Part shown: positions 50,220-60,454 of the stretch, one piece after another
How positions within the stretch are numbered: position 1 is the stretch's first letter
Layout: each line of letters opens with the position of its first letter
NCBI GenBank assembly: GCA_963576725.1
Contig: OY755247.1
Coordinates: 14,448,526 to 14,512,525, forward strand
Direction: 5' to 3'
DNA from: Azorinus chamasolen
Lineage: Eukaryota > Mollusca > Bivalvia > Cardiida > Solecurtidae
DNA length: 64,000 nucleotides
Made by a program: the position numbers and the translations under genes
The notes under the pieces: generated by a model
The model's input: the letters and a program-made list of their open reading frames with translations, nothing else
Database searches by the model: none
Told to the model about the DNA's origin: nothing

Positions 50220-52222
50220 TATGCCCCCAAAGCTAGGCTTTGGCGGCATATAGTGATCGCACCGTGCGTGTGTGGGGGTGTGTGGGTGTGTGTACCTTTT
50301 GTCCGGAGTATATCTCCTATGTCACATCAGCTACGGATACCAAATTTGGTGTGTGAGTTCATCTTGGGATGGGGGGGGGGTGTCGCGTACCATTTTCATG
50401 TCACTGTGACCTTGACCTTGACCTTTGACCTTGATTTTACAAAAAGCTTGTCCGGAGCATATCTCCTTTACCTTACCAGCTACAGATTCCAAATTTGGTG
50501 TGTAAGTTCATCTTGGGATGGCGGAGTGTCACGTACCATTTCCAGGTCACTGTGACCTTGACCTTGACCTTTGACCTCGATTTTAAAAAAAGCTTATACC
50601 TTACCAGCTACAAAAAGCCTGTCCGGAGTATATCTCCTATACCTTACCAGCTGAGGATTCCAAATTTGGTGTGTGAGTTCATCTTGGGATGGAGGAGTGT
50701 AGCGTACCATTTTCAGATCACTGTGACCTTGACCATGACCTTTGACCGATTTTACAAAAAGCTTGTCCGGAGCATATCTCCTTTACCTTACCAGCTACAG
50801 ATTCCAAAGTTGGTGTGTGAGTTCATCTTGGGATGGCGGAGTGTCGCGTACCATTTCCAGGTCACTGTGACCTTGACCTTGACCTTTGACCTCGATTTTA
50901 AAAAAAGCTTATACCTTACCAGCTACAAAAAGCTTGTCCGGAGTATATCTCCTATTCCTTACCAGCTAAGGATTCCAAATTTGGTGTGTGAGTTCATCTT
51001 GTGATGGAGGAGTGTCGCGTACCATTTTCAGATCACTGTGAGCTTGACCATGACCTTTGACCGATTTTATAAAAAGCTTGTCCGGAGCATATCTCCTTTA
51101 CCTTACCAGCTACAGATTCCAAATTTGGTGTGTGAGTTCATCTTGGGATGGCGGAGTGTCGTGTACCATTTCCAGGTCACTGTGACCTTGACCTTGACCT
51201 TTGACCTCGATTTTGAAAAAAGCTTATACCTTACCAGCTACAAAAAGCTTGTCCGGAGTATATCAACTATACCTTACCAGCTAAGGATTCCAAATTTGGT
51301 GTGTGAGTTCATATTGGGATGGAGGAGTGTCGCGTATCATTTTATGTGAGTTCATCTTGGGATCATCTTGGGATGACGGAGTGTCGCGTATCATTTTCAG
51401 GTCACTGTGGCCTTGACCTTTGACCTCGATTTTACAAAAAGCTTATACCTTACCAGCTGCAAAAAGCTTGTCCGGAGTATTTCTCCTATACTTTACCAGC
51501 TACGGATTCCAAAGTTGGTGTGTGAGTTCATCTTGGGATGGAGGAATGTCGCGTACCATTTACAGGTCACTGTGACCTTGACCTTCAACCTCGATTTTAC
51601 AAAAAAGGTTGTCCAGAGAATATCTCCTATACCTTACCAGCTACGGATTCCAAATTTGGTGTGTGAGTTTATCTTGGGATGGCGGTGTGTCGCGTACCAT
51701 TTTCAGGTCACTGTGACCTTGACCTTTGACCTAGATTTTACACAAAGCTTGTCTGGAGCATTTCTCCTATACCTTACCAGCTACGGATTCCAAATTTGGT
51801 TTGTGAGTTCATCTTGGGATGGCGGAGAGTCGTGTACCATTTTCAGATCACTGACCTTGACCTTGACCTTTGACCTCAATTTTACAGTCCGGAGCATATC
51901 TCCTATACCTTACCAGATACAAAAAGCTTGTCCAGAGAATATCTCCTATACCTTAAATGGTGACAATCAACCCAGGGTCCTTTTTAACGTTGAGAATGAC
52001 TTAGGGTCCTTTTTAACTAAGTTTTGACCCTTGGCTCTTTTCTTAGCTATCATAATCGTCAAAGGTTCTGTTTCTAATGTTAAGAACTGACTCCTGTGTC
52101 ATTTTTAACAGCATCAAAATTTCATGTTACACCTGCATTTACATTGTATTGTTTTTCCGCCAAAATGCATTTCGGTGTCAAACACTTTTGGGGCATTTGT
52201 CACCCGTGACGACTCTCTTGTT
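50220..52222 (-). mobile_element. Hel-7: Helentron/Pearl-like element with an ERE array
   Basis: The left tip TATGCCCCCAAAGCTAGGCT (50220-50250) forms a hairpin. A GTGTGTG tract and a G-run (50375-50382) precede about eleven monomers of 145-170 bp (CTTGTCCGGAGTATATCTCC, TTCATCTTGGGATGG). Alternating 145- and 170-bp monomers make a 315-bp higher-order unit between 50508 and 51308. The right end TTGGGGCATTTGTCACCCGTGAC and TCTCTTGTTA matches Hel-1. No protein is encoded; long forward frames exist because several monomers lack stops. Confidence 0.65.
50544..51719. promoter_or_regulatory. Tandem ERE and AGGTCA half-site array
   Basis: AGGTCACTGTGACCT, the consensus estrogen response element palindrome (reverse complement of the vitellogenin form AGGTCACAGTGACCT), is exact at 50544-50558, 50859-50873, 51174-51188, 51564-51578 and 51705-51719. 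One-base variants lie at about 50397, 50704 and 51398. Each is usually followed by TGACCTTGACCTTTGACCTC, tandem half-sites that include TCAAGGTCA (ERR/FTZ-F1 type) on the minus strand. Occupancy or function is not shown by sequence. Confidence 0.6.
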
Positions 52223-52329
52223 ATCAATATCATGAGTTGCCGTTGCTAATCTTTTTGACCAAGATATGGAAATTGCCACGAATTCTGAAATGAGTGCCAA
52301 GATTTGATAAAGGTAGTTGGCTGGTTTGA

Positions 52330-52539
52330 TTAACCTTTAGCCTGCTGAACAAATTATTTTTACAGATTTGTTCACCTACTATATTTTCAAAATTCAAGCT
52401 GTAATCATAATTATTGTCTACTAAAATGCAATCAGGGTGTCATACAGTTAGGATCCTGATGAGACGCCGAGTGTCTCATCTTGATCCAAACTGGTTGCAT
52501 AGGTATTCACTCATCGGCCCATAGCAGGCTAAAGATTAA
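52330..52539 (+). mobile_element. TTAA-E-related MITE
   Basis: TTAACCTTTAGCCTGCTGAA to ATAGCAGGCTAAAGATTAA. The hairpin TTAGGATCCTGATGAGACGC closes on CGAG; the right arm is CTCATCTTGATCCAAACTGG. Confidence 0.7.
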
Positions 52540-52544
52540 AACCC

Positions 52545-52710
52545 TTTTCTGCCAGCTATGTACTTATTGGACGGCCCGGGGAGAGAGAAGCGGATAGAGA
52601 AAATCCACACTCTTATTATCGATAGAGTTGCTCTGTAAAGAATTGATACATCGGACCTCGCTTTATAAAGTCTCATCCAAATCCGTAGAGGGGTCGAACC
52701 CGGAACCCCT
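52545..52710 (-). repeat. Repeat shared with 45250-45470
   Basis: Minus-strand sequence contains GGGTTCGACCCC followed by ATGAGACTTTATAAAGCGAG and GATGTATCAATTC. B-box-like but without a clear A box. Confidence 0.4.
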
Positions 52711-52824
52711 GATATTGAATTGCACAATGGCAATTGTAACATAAATGAATACAATACTATTTATCTAAAGTCACTGGCAAAGGGTCACATTAATGTTTAG
52801 CGTATCGGGTTGAAAGGAAGTTTG

Positions 52825-53051
52825 TTAACCATTTCACCAATCTCGCATAAATGCACCAGGACAAATAGTTCCGTCCCAGGTCAGACACCGCCTGATCAGG
52901 GACTTAATTTTTTGTCTCAATCCCTATTTCTATGTCTGTGCTTTATTCCTTTGAATGTTGCATTTATTTATCTCATTTCCTTATTTGACTGGGTGATTTA
53001 ACAAACTTTGATTACAGACGACAATTAGAAATTTGGCGCCGAAAGGGTTAA
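52825..53051 (+). mobile_element. TTAA-G MITE
   Basis: TTAACCATTTCACCAATCTC to GGCGCCGAAAGGGTTAA. The hairpin has lost one side of its centre (CAGACACCGCCTGATCAGGG). Confidence 0.7.
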
Positions 53052-53107
53052 ACTTATCAGTTTATCAATACTTTAAGTACTAATTTCACAAAATGGAATT
53101 TTCGACC

Positions 53108-53311
53108 CTAACTCTTTCGCTGCCAACTTTTGTCGTCTGCAAACTTTGTCGTCTGCTACAGTTTTCAGTCTTCATTTTTTTTTTTCATAAAATAGTAACA
53201 GTAACAAACAGTTTGGATCCTGATGTGACGCCGAGTTATTCGGCGTCTCATCGTGATCCAAACTGTTTGCATAAGTAATCACAGATGCGACATTGGCAGC
53301 GAAAGAGTTAA
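53108..53311 (+). mobile_element. TTAA-E MITE, complete
   Basis: CTAACTCTTTCGCTGCCAAC to TTGGCAGCGAAAGAGTTAA. The palindrome AACAGTTTGGATCCTGATGT / ATCGTGATCCAAACTGTTTG closes on ACGCCGAGTTATTCGGCGT. It separates from TTAA-G by only 56 bp. Confidence 0.75.
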
Positions 53312-53319
53312 GGCAACGA

Positions 53320-53500
53320 TAGAGTCATATATAAGTATGAAAATGCATGGTGTCTGAAATTATTTTGAATGACAAACAGTGCAGATTCTGAGACTGAAAG
53401 AGAGATATTTATTAGTATCATTTTGTTGCGGTTGAGTTCATCTAGGGGGTCCTCTGATATGGGTCTACACTGTATTCAGATGTCCGTACTCCCGTTTCCG
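53320..53500. mobile_element. Hairpin remnant of the TTAA-H/I kind
   Basis: GACAAACAGTGCAGATTCTG and CCTCTGATATGGGTCTACAC bracket an AT-rich insert; ends not resolved. Confidence 0.35.
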
Positions 53501-53572
53501 ACACGCACAGAGATGAAGTACAAATGTCAGCTTTTGATGCGTTGAACAGAAGATTCCCAATTAAATAAATAA

Positions 53573-53991
53573 CAGTAGAATCTCGCTTATGCTTCCACAT
53601 AATATATTAACCCCTTCCTCCATATTAATCCATTTTTAGACCCAACCTCTTTCAATGAATCTACCCAAAAGGAGCATTTGCTAGAGAAAAGTAAAAGTTA
53701 AGAATTTTGTAGTTTGAAACCATTGTGATAAAAAGAGCATTTTCCCATATAGGAGCAAATGCTCTATTTATCACAATGTTTTCAAGAAGTGATTATTACA
53801 GAGGAGTAGAAAGGCGTATTCATGGAGGAAAGAGTCAACATAGGAGTCTGTACAAGCAAGTAGTTGCTTAATGCAGAGCAAAAGTAATACAGAAAGCTCC
53901 TGTATAACTTTTGTCCTGCATTAAGCTACCACCGGTTTTGTAAATCCCGAATTAGCACTTTCTTAGCGGTCGTATTAGAGGGGCTTTACTG
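53573..53991. mobile_element. TA-3 MITE split by TTAA-D
   Basis: CAGTAGAATCTCGCTTATGC to GTATTAGAGGGGCTTTACTG, TA-flanked on the right. The arm GTAGTTGCTTAATGCAGAGC meets AAAGCTCCTGTATAACTTTT with the GGAGC half deleted. Confidence 0.7.
53607..53838 (-). mobile_element. TTAA-D MITE nested in TA-3, reverse orientation
   Basis: TTAACCCCTTCCTCCATATT on the left; GGAGGAAAGAGTCAA on the right (TTAA decayed to TCAA). The hairpin closes on CCCATATAGGAGC. Confidence 0.75.
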
Positions 53992-54579
53992 TACTGCATT
54001 TTGCAACTACATGTATTTTATTTCGACACCCGATTATTGGCACAGTGCGCTTATCGTATTTCGGATAATTAGTACAGACTTTGATAGTCTTCCCTAGCGG
54101 GACTTCAGTGTACTAAAATGGAACGTATGTTTCGTCCTTAGTCAAAACGTAATTGAATATATTGTTACAAAAACAAGGTAAAAGAATGGTGTCAAGGACG
54201 TTCGAAGTAATGAAAGCGTTGATGTTTTGTTTATTCTTTACTATTTTGTCTTTGACATGTTATGGTAGATTAACGGTTCAGCTGCAAAAATATGATTGAA
54301 CTGCTGAGAACGCGTAAACGTGCATGCAAAACGTATTCTGCATTTGATAAAACAAATATTTGACGCAGTGAAAACCGATCTAGAGGTGTCCAAAAAAGGT
54401 GTCCATGGCAACTGATGCCAAATGAAAATTAAATATAACATTTCACCTTGTAACATTTAGAATAGTTTTGTAGTTTAGGATAACGATAGACGCACACGTG
54501 TTTGTCAACTAACTGCGACTTTGGTCGCATTTTCAAACAGCTTAGATCCAAACGAGACGCCGAGGCACATATAGCAAAT
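53992..54579. other. No gene recognised
   Basis: AT-rich. 54010-54115 has a decayed TA-type end (CTAGCGGGACTTCAGTGTA). 54530-54570 begins the hairpin repeat described next (CAAACAGCTTAGATCC). Confidence 0.4.
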
Positions 54580-54665
54580 ACTTTTGAGAAACTATTGAAC
54601 AAGTGTCAAACAGCTTGGTTCTTGAACTACGCTGTTTGACACTTGGTCAATAGTTTCTCAAAAGT
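54580..54665. repeat. Hairpin with 35-bp arms
   Basis: ACTTTTGAGAAACTATTGAA (54580-54614) pairs with 54631-54665 around a 16-bp loop, with one mismatch. Fragments of this sequence occur at 4600, 25660, 30015 and 31330. Confidence 0.85.
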
Positions 54666-54985
54666 TTGATCGAACCGTAAGTAGTCAAATCGCATCAAAT
54701 CTGAAATTAAGCCGACATTATTTTTTCACAGCTGATAATGGAAACAGCAGGTTGCGGGTTAATCAATGTAGTTACGGAAGACATTATTCAAGACATTATT
54801 CAAGACATTATTCGTTGCAGATTACATGCATGGTAATCGCATCAGAGACTTTTTATTTGAGAATTCAATTACTCTTAATGTGATGTGCTCTAGTATAGAA
54901 TTATTTATGAAGAAAAGTTCTACTTCCTAGTTGCAACACGCTCATATGCGATTACTTTTACAAATTGAAATAGTTTAATTTGTAG

Positions 54986-55203
54986 TACACTTGAACTTCG
55001 ATATTTCGAACTAGGATAACTCGAACCATGAAATAACTCGAAGTAAAAATTCGATCCTGCCGAAATCTACATTATAGAATTGTTGTAACGTATCACTACG
55101 CATATCGACTAACACGTGTGGCAGCTTAATGCCGGTCTAAAGTAATACTAAAAACTCATGTAGGAGCTTTCAGCATTACTTTAGCCATGCATTATGCAGT
55201 AAA
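54986..55203. mobile_element. TA-5 MITE, right end missing
   Basis: CTTGAACTTCGATATTTCGA, AGCTTAATGCCGGTCTAAAG and TAGGAGCTTTCAGCATTACT show the left half and part of the hairpin. 54770-54812 just upstream has AAGACATTATTC three times in tandem. Confidence 0.6.
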
Positions 55204-55639
55204 TTTGAGTAACACATAATTAAATTTTGACTAAACCAAGCATCTTTATAGATCTTTGATTAGCTTTGTATATTTCACATCCAAATTTTCATGAAGTCCG
55301 TTAAAACAAAATCATTGGATCATCTGTGAGCCTGATTTGTTTTGTATTTAAATTCACGTTACAGATCAACCATAAGTAATTCTGGTTTAACTCTTGATTT
55401 CACGGATTCTAATCTAGTGTTTTATATGATTTGTTTTGATCAGCTCTTCTCTGTAAAGTTGAAAGTAGATTCCAATGTAAGGGATCAAGAGTGTTTATTA
55501 AAGTTCAGTGATAAATTTGAATAGGGTTTATTGTTCAGTTTTTTCAAAGTTAAATACCATTTTAATAGCATGCTATATCACTGTTTTACACACTGTATGT
55601 ACTATTTTAAAATCTAGCTTACACAGAAAAACTGAAAAA
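55204..55639. other. No gene recognised
   Basis: AT-rich with a 60-codon frame (55342-55524) that shows no domain signal. Nothing else noted. Confidence 0.4.
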
Positions 55640-55856
55640 TTAACCCTTTCCACCATAGATACACATTTTATCACATTTGCAAACAGAATAGACACAAGTC
55701 AGGGTCTACTCTGTTTGCTTAGAAAAATATCATAAATCTGAGTTTTTACTTTAGTCTACTGCCAAAATATTAATTCTTAACTTTGCTTAAAAATAAAATT
55801 TTACTTATTTATAGTAGAGGGAGTCTCTAATAAAAACTCATGGAGGAAAGGGTTAT
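55640..55856 (+). mobile_element. TTAA-B/C-like MITE with the hairpin deleted
   Basis: TTAACCCTTTCCACCATAGA to CATGGAGGAAAGGGTTAT. The remaining hairpin is AACAGAATAGACACAAGTCA followed by GGGTCTACTCTGTTTGC, with the centre removed. Confidence 0.7.
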
Positions 55857-56179
55857 GAGAGGTAGAAAAGATTCAAGAGACTTTATACTTAGGGTGTATA
55901 TTAGGACATGTTTGGCATCATGCATGTTACATTTAATATTGAGCAATTAAAGATGAAAAAGTCAAAAAAATATTTCTAAATGATCACTACTGCTGTATAT
56001 ATAGTTGTCATAAAGAGAGAGGTGGTAAGGATTTGGCTGATGGGGAGGACGGAGGCCAACATTTATTGATCATGCTCATAGCTGACCAATTAAACTTCTG
56101 TTAAAATGGGGTCAGGAAAAATTGAAATTCGGTCAGGGAAAAGTCAGGGAATATTATTTTTTCTGTTTTGTGAGAACCC
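55857..56179. other. No gene recognised
   Basis: Contains GGTCAGGGAAAAGTCAGGGA at about 56131-56152 in otherwise AT-rich sequence. Confidence 0.35.
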
Positions 56180-56638
56180 TTTAAAACCCCTCTAAATTGG
56201 ACGTTAAGTTTAGCATAAATATCGATCTTGGAAACAGGTGGATGTTTAATGCAGGGTGAAAGTTATTGAGAAAGCTCCTCTAAAAGCTTTCTGCATGAAT
56301 TTCACCCTGCCTAAAAGTGATTTCACAACAGCAGGTGTTAAGTGCTTGTGTGGCGGCCGTAAAAAGTCGTCCCGTACTTCATTCTCAGTGTTGTTATATT
56401 TTCTGGTCCTTCGGGATCACTAGTTTTCATGTTATAAGTTTTGAAAATTGAATACTGCTTAAGCCGGTGCTAGGGGGCGTGAGTAGTGTTGCACTTTTAA
56501 TTACTACTCATGAACAGACTCAATAAAACCGAGTCTGCAATTTTCTCTTTGCATTTCTACTTTTGCTTTCGAGGGATCACCCATTTTCAGAATATTAAAT
56601 TAGTTTTTGCCAGAGTTCCGGTTTAAAGGGTTTTTACT
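56180..56638. mobile_element. TA-4 MITE carrying an internal repeat insertion
   Basis: TTAAAACCCCTCTAAATTGG and a palindrome with centre GCTCCTCTAAAAGC (56275-56288) lie left; GTTCCGGTTTAAAGGGTTTTTACTG lies right. Between about 56320 and 56610 sits the repeat also found inverted at 40830-40960 (CTTAAGCCGGTGCTAGGGGG, GACTCAATAAAACCGAGTC). Confidence 0.55.
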
Positions 56639-56860
56639 GTATTCTGTCGAAGTGAAGAGCCAAACCGTGACTCAACTTAGATAATATAGACCAAAACACA
56701 GTTTGTCGCCAGTGTAATGGGTGAGTTTCATTTATTACAGAGTGCAACTAACTTGTCTCATACCGTAAAGACTTGAGAAAAGTACATTGAGTTAACAGGT
56801 ACAATTTATTCCCAATGTACTAACTCAGCAAACTTTGTTAGCGAACCTATCGAGATGCAG

Positions 56861-58760
56861 CATTTGCAAACATTGTGAGAAAATATACCGATGTCAAACA
56901 CTAGCAACCATTGTGAGGGCATATACTGAGGGAGGTGCAGCATTTGCAAACATTGTGAGAAAATATACCGATGTCAAACACTAGCAACCATTGTGAGGGC
57001 ATATACTGAGGGAGGTGCAACATTTGCAAACATTGTGAGAAAATATACCGATGTCAAACACTAACAACCATTGTGATGGCATATACTGAGGGAGGTGCAA
57101 CATTTGCAAACATTGTGAGAAAATATACCGATGTCCAACATTAGCAACTACCGAGATCGAATATACCGAGGGAGTTCGAACGTAAGCAACCATTGCGAGG
57201 GAATGAACAGAGGTCAAACATTAGCAACCATTGTGAGGGAAACTCATTAGAAATCATTGTGAGGGAATATATTGAGGTCCAACACTAGCAATCATTTTGA
57301 GGGAATGAACAGAGGTCCAACATTAGCAAGCATTGTGAGGAAAAATACAGAGGTCCAACATTACCAACCATTATGAGGGAATATACAGAGGTCCAACACT
57401 AGCAAGCATTGTGAGGGAATATACAGAGGTCCAACACTAGCAACCATTATGAGGGAATATACAGAGGTCCAACACTAGCAACCATTATGAGGGAATATAA
57501 AGGGATCCAACATTAGCAATCAATATGAAGAAATATACCGAGGTCCAACATCAACAACCACTGTGAGCGAATATACCGAGGGAGATCCAACATTAGCAAC
57601 CATTACGATGGGAATATATAGAGGACCAACATTGGCAACCATTACGATGAGATTATACAGAGGTCCAACATCTGCAACCCTTGTGAGGGAATATACCGAG
57701 GTTCAACAACAGCAACCACTGTGAGCGAATATACCGAGGGAGGTCCAACATTAGCAACCAGTGTTGGGGAATATACAGGGGTCCAACATTTGCAACCATT
57801 GTGAGGGAATATACCGAGGTTCAATATAGGCAACCACTGTCAGCGAATATACCGAGGAAGGTCCAACATTAGCAACCAGTGTTGGGGAATATACAGAGAT
57901 TCAATAATAGCAAGTATTCTGAGGGATTATGCAGAGGTCCAATATTAGCAACTATTACAGAGGTCCGACATTTGCAATTATTGTGAGGGAATAAACCGAG
58001 TAAGGTCCATCATTAGCAATCAGTGTGAGGTAATATACTGACGGATGTCCAACATTAGCAACCATTCTGAGGGAATATATCGAGGTCCAATATTAGCAAC
58101 AATTGTGAGAGAGTATACTCAGGTCCAATTATTTGCAATCATTGTGATGGAATGAACCGAGGTTCAACATTAGCATCCATTCTGGGGGCATATATTTAAG
58201 CCCAGCATTAGCAACCGTCATGAGAGAATACACCGAGTTCCAACATTAGTAATCTTTGTGAGGTTATATACCCAGGGAGCTCAAGCATCACCAACCAGTG
58301 TGAGCGAATATACTGATTGGGGTACAGCATTAGCAACCATTATGAGGAAATATACCGTGGTTCAACATTACTAACCATTGGGAAGGAATATACTGAGGTC
58401 CAACATTAGCAATCATTGTGAGGGAATATACTGAGGTCCAACATCACTAACCATTGGAAAGGAATATACTGAGGTCCAACATCACTAACCATTGGAAGGG
58501 AATATACCGAGGTCCAACATTAGCAACCATTGGAAGGGAATATACCGAGGTCCAACATCACTAACCATTGGAAGGGAATATACCGAGGTCCAACATTACC
58601 AACACTTGTGAGACCGAGGTCCATCATTAGTAGCTAATGTGGGGGAATATACCGAGGTGCAGCATTGGCAAACTCTTGAGGGAATAGAGCGAGGTCAAAC
58701 ATCACCAACCGTGGTGAGATAATATACCGAGATCAAACATTAGCAACAAGTGTGAGTTTC
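56861..58760. repeat. 40-bp minisatellite, about 48 units
   Basis: The unit resembles CCAACATTAGCAACCATTGT then GAGGGAATATACCGAGGT, 38-40 bp. The first part (56861-57180) is an exact 80-bp dimer (CATTTGCAAACATTG at 56861, 56941, 57021, 57101). Later units are degenerate, with a local homogeneous patch at 58380-58600. No transcript or protein is implied. Confidence 0.95.
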
Positions 58761-58768
58761 CATCCAAA

Positions 58769-58834
58769 AATAAGTTCAAAATAAGCATTTGAAAAGCAAT
58801 AGGTTGCTTTTCAAATGCTCACTTTGAAGTTATT
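58769..58834. repeat. Hairpin at the minisatellite edge
   Basis: AATAAGTTCAAAATAAGCAT (58769-58799) pairs with ATGCTCACTTTGAAGTTATT (58804-58834) with few mismatches around a 4-bp loop. Confidence 0.8.
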
Positions 58835-59333
58835 ATTGGCTCATGATGTGACTGACCATTTTTTCGTAGATTATTTCTATCAACTGGATCCGTTTTTCAG
58901 CCAATTTTCTTAAAAAAGATTGAGGTGGTCCTTACACTGGCTAACCGAGGTCGGGGCCCGAACTGCAAATGCAGGATGTAAATATGCAAGCTCTCCACTT
59001 AACACTGATGAGATGCTGTGACATTCCGGAGGAAGATTTAACAACCTTGCTTGCAAACAGAGACCCACTTAGTACAAAACGATGATTCCCTATGAATCAC
59101 ACGCTATATATAGCACCATGTAATAAAACAGTTATTAATTTTCATGTGTGTTTGGGGATCAGTCAAAATTATTCTCCCTCTGTGTTAGAGATCGTACTTT
59201 AATGCATCTGAATTGCAGATTACAAGATAATTTCAATCTCATACTCATAACATCGCCTAACAAAAACACATAGGGAATAAATCAAGACTTCCAAAACTAT
59301 TGATGATTTATACGCATCCATTTTGGTTTACCG
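58835..59333. other. No gene recognised
   Basis: Mixed-composition sequence, no open frame of note, no repeat family identified. Confidence 0.45.
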
Positions 59334-59535
59334 CAGAACCTGTCTTAAGCGTCCATCAAGACGATGTCTTATTAGTGGTTTGTAAGACATGTGAGAGCTT
59401 AATGCAGGTCAAATGTAATGCAGAAAGCTCCTATAGGAGCTTTCTGCATTATGTTTGCCCTGCATTAAGCATCCACATACTTTTTAAGACTCTTATGTTC
59501 AATAAATGAATGACCGCTTAAGACAGGGTTTACTG
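59334..59535. mobile_element. TA-2 MITE, complete
   Basis: CAGAACCTGTCTTAAGCGTC to CCGCTTAAGACAGGGTTTACTG. The palindrome AGCTTAATGCAGGTCAAATG / CATTATGTTTGCCCTGCATT has core GCTCCTATAGGAGC (59427-59440). Confidence 0.8.
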
Positions 59536-59916
59536 TAAACATATGTTAGTTCTGTAATTTATAACATGCGTAAATAAACATGATAGTTTCTAAGAAGGAT
59601 TGGAATGAAAGCGGGGGAGCTTTAAACTCATCTCCTTAATATATAATACTTCATACAAGCAGTTGATCATCAGAACAAGTTATAAACATTAGTGACACAC
59701 GAAAGTTACAAACCTTCCAATTTATAATGAATGCTTGAAATATATGTTGGATCGGGGAAGAAAAGAGACATGAAAGACAGTGAAATTATTGGAACAATAA
59801 GCGAAAGCCCGTGGTGGATACAAAACATTTTGTGCGAATAATAAATTACATTGTCCAGTTTAGTAGATACAGATCTATAGCAGTATATCTGACGTTTCTG
59901 ACAAATGATAATTGTA
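59536..59916. other. No gene recognised
   Basis: AT-rich, no repeat family identified. Confidence 0.45.
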
Positions 59917-60169
59917 TTAACCCTTTACTCCATGAATATATATGTAGGAAATGATGACGTCATGAATATCAATCAGATCAATCATTAGCATGGCATATCA
60001 TCACAAGATTGTTTTGTAATGGTAGAAACTATACAGTCAGGTCTATATTATTATCATCCAAAATCAAAACAAACAAGACCCTGATCAGACGGCTCAAATT
60101 GGGACCGTCTGATCTGGGTATACTCTGTTTCAAGGCGTAGAAATGCGTACTTATGAATGAAAGGGTCAA
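59917..60169 (-). mobile_element. TTAA-C MITE, reverse
   Basis: TTAACCCTTTACTCCATGAA to GAATGAAAGGGTCAA. The hairpin CCCTGATCAGACGGCTCAAA / GGGACCGTCTGATCTGGG lacks a clean core (CTCAAATTGGGAC). Confidence 0.75.
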
Positions 60170-60445
60170 GACATGAACCGTTTGTTCTTACTATGCATTG
60201 CTGAACTGCAGAAAATAGTTGAGTGTTCATTTCAATTGACAGTCTAAGATCTCCGGATAGCAAACTTTTAGAGTCATATCTACAAATAGGGTTGATGCTA
60301 TTAACTAGGTCAACCTGAATTCCATTGAACAGTGGACATGAAAATAGATAATGTTCAGTACTTTCGACGTTCCGCAATGACAAGGAGGAAACTATTCTAG
60401 GTTTTTGTCTGGAATAATACAAGGTTGAGCGAAAACATGGAGGTG
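60170..60445 (-). pseudogene. LINE ORF2 C-terminal fragment
   Basis: The minus-strand frame from about 60445 reads L-Y-Y-S-R-Q-K-P-R, then V-E-S-T-E-H-Y-L-F-S-C-P-L-F-N, then L-L-S-G-D-L-R-L-S-I-E-M-N-T and Q-L-F-S-A-V-Q. The E-T/S-T-E-H-x-L-x-x-C-P-L-F block followed by L-S-G-D and a hydrophobic helix is, to my knowledge, the usual C-terminal zinc-binding-like region of several molluscan non-LTR retrotransposon proteins. The first cysteine pair has been lost (S-L-R-N). The fragment is about 90 codons and is cut by the neighbouring TTAA-C element and the foldback, so it is a dead remnant. Confidence 0.5.
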
Positions 60446-60454
60446 CGTTTCTAT

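Noticed and set aside
50196..52027. Long open frames of up to 206 codons with a repeating peptide
   Set aside because: Each repeat equals one Hel-7 monomer; there is no start context, splice signal or domain.
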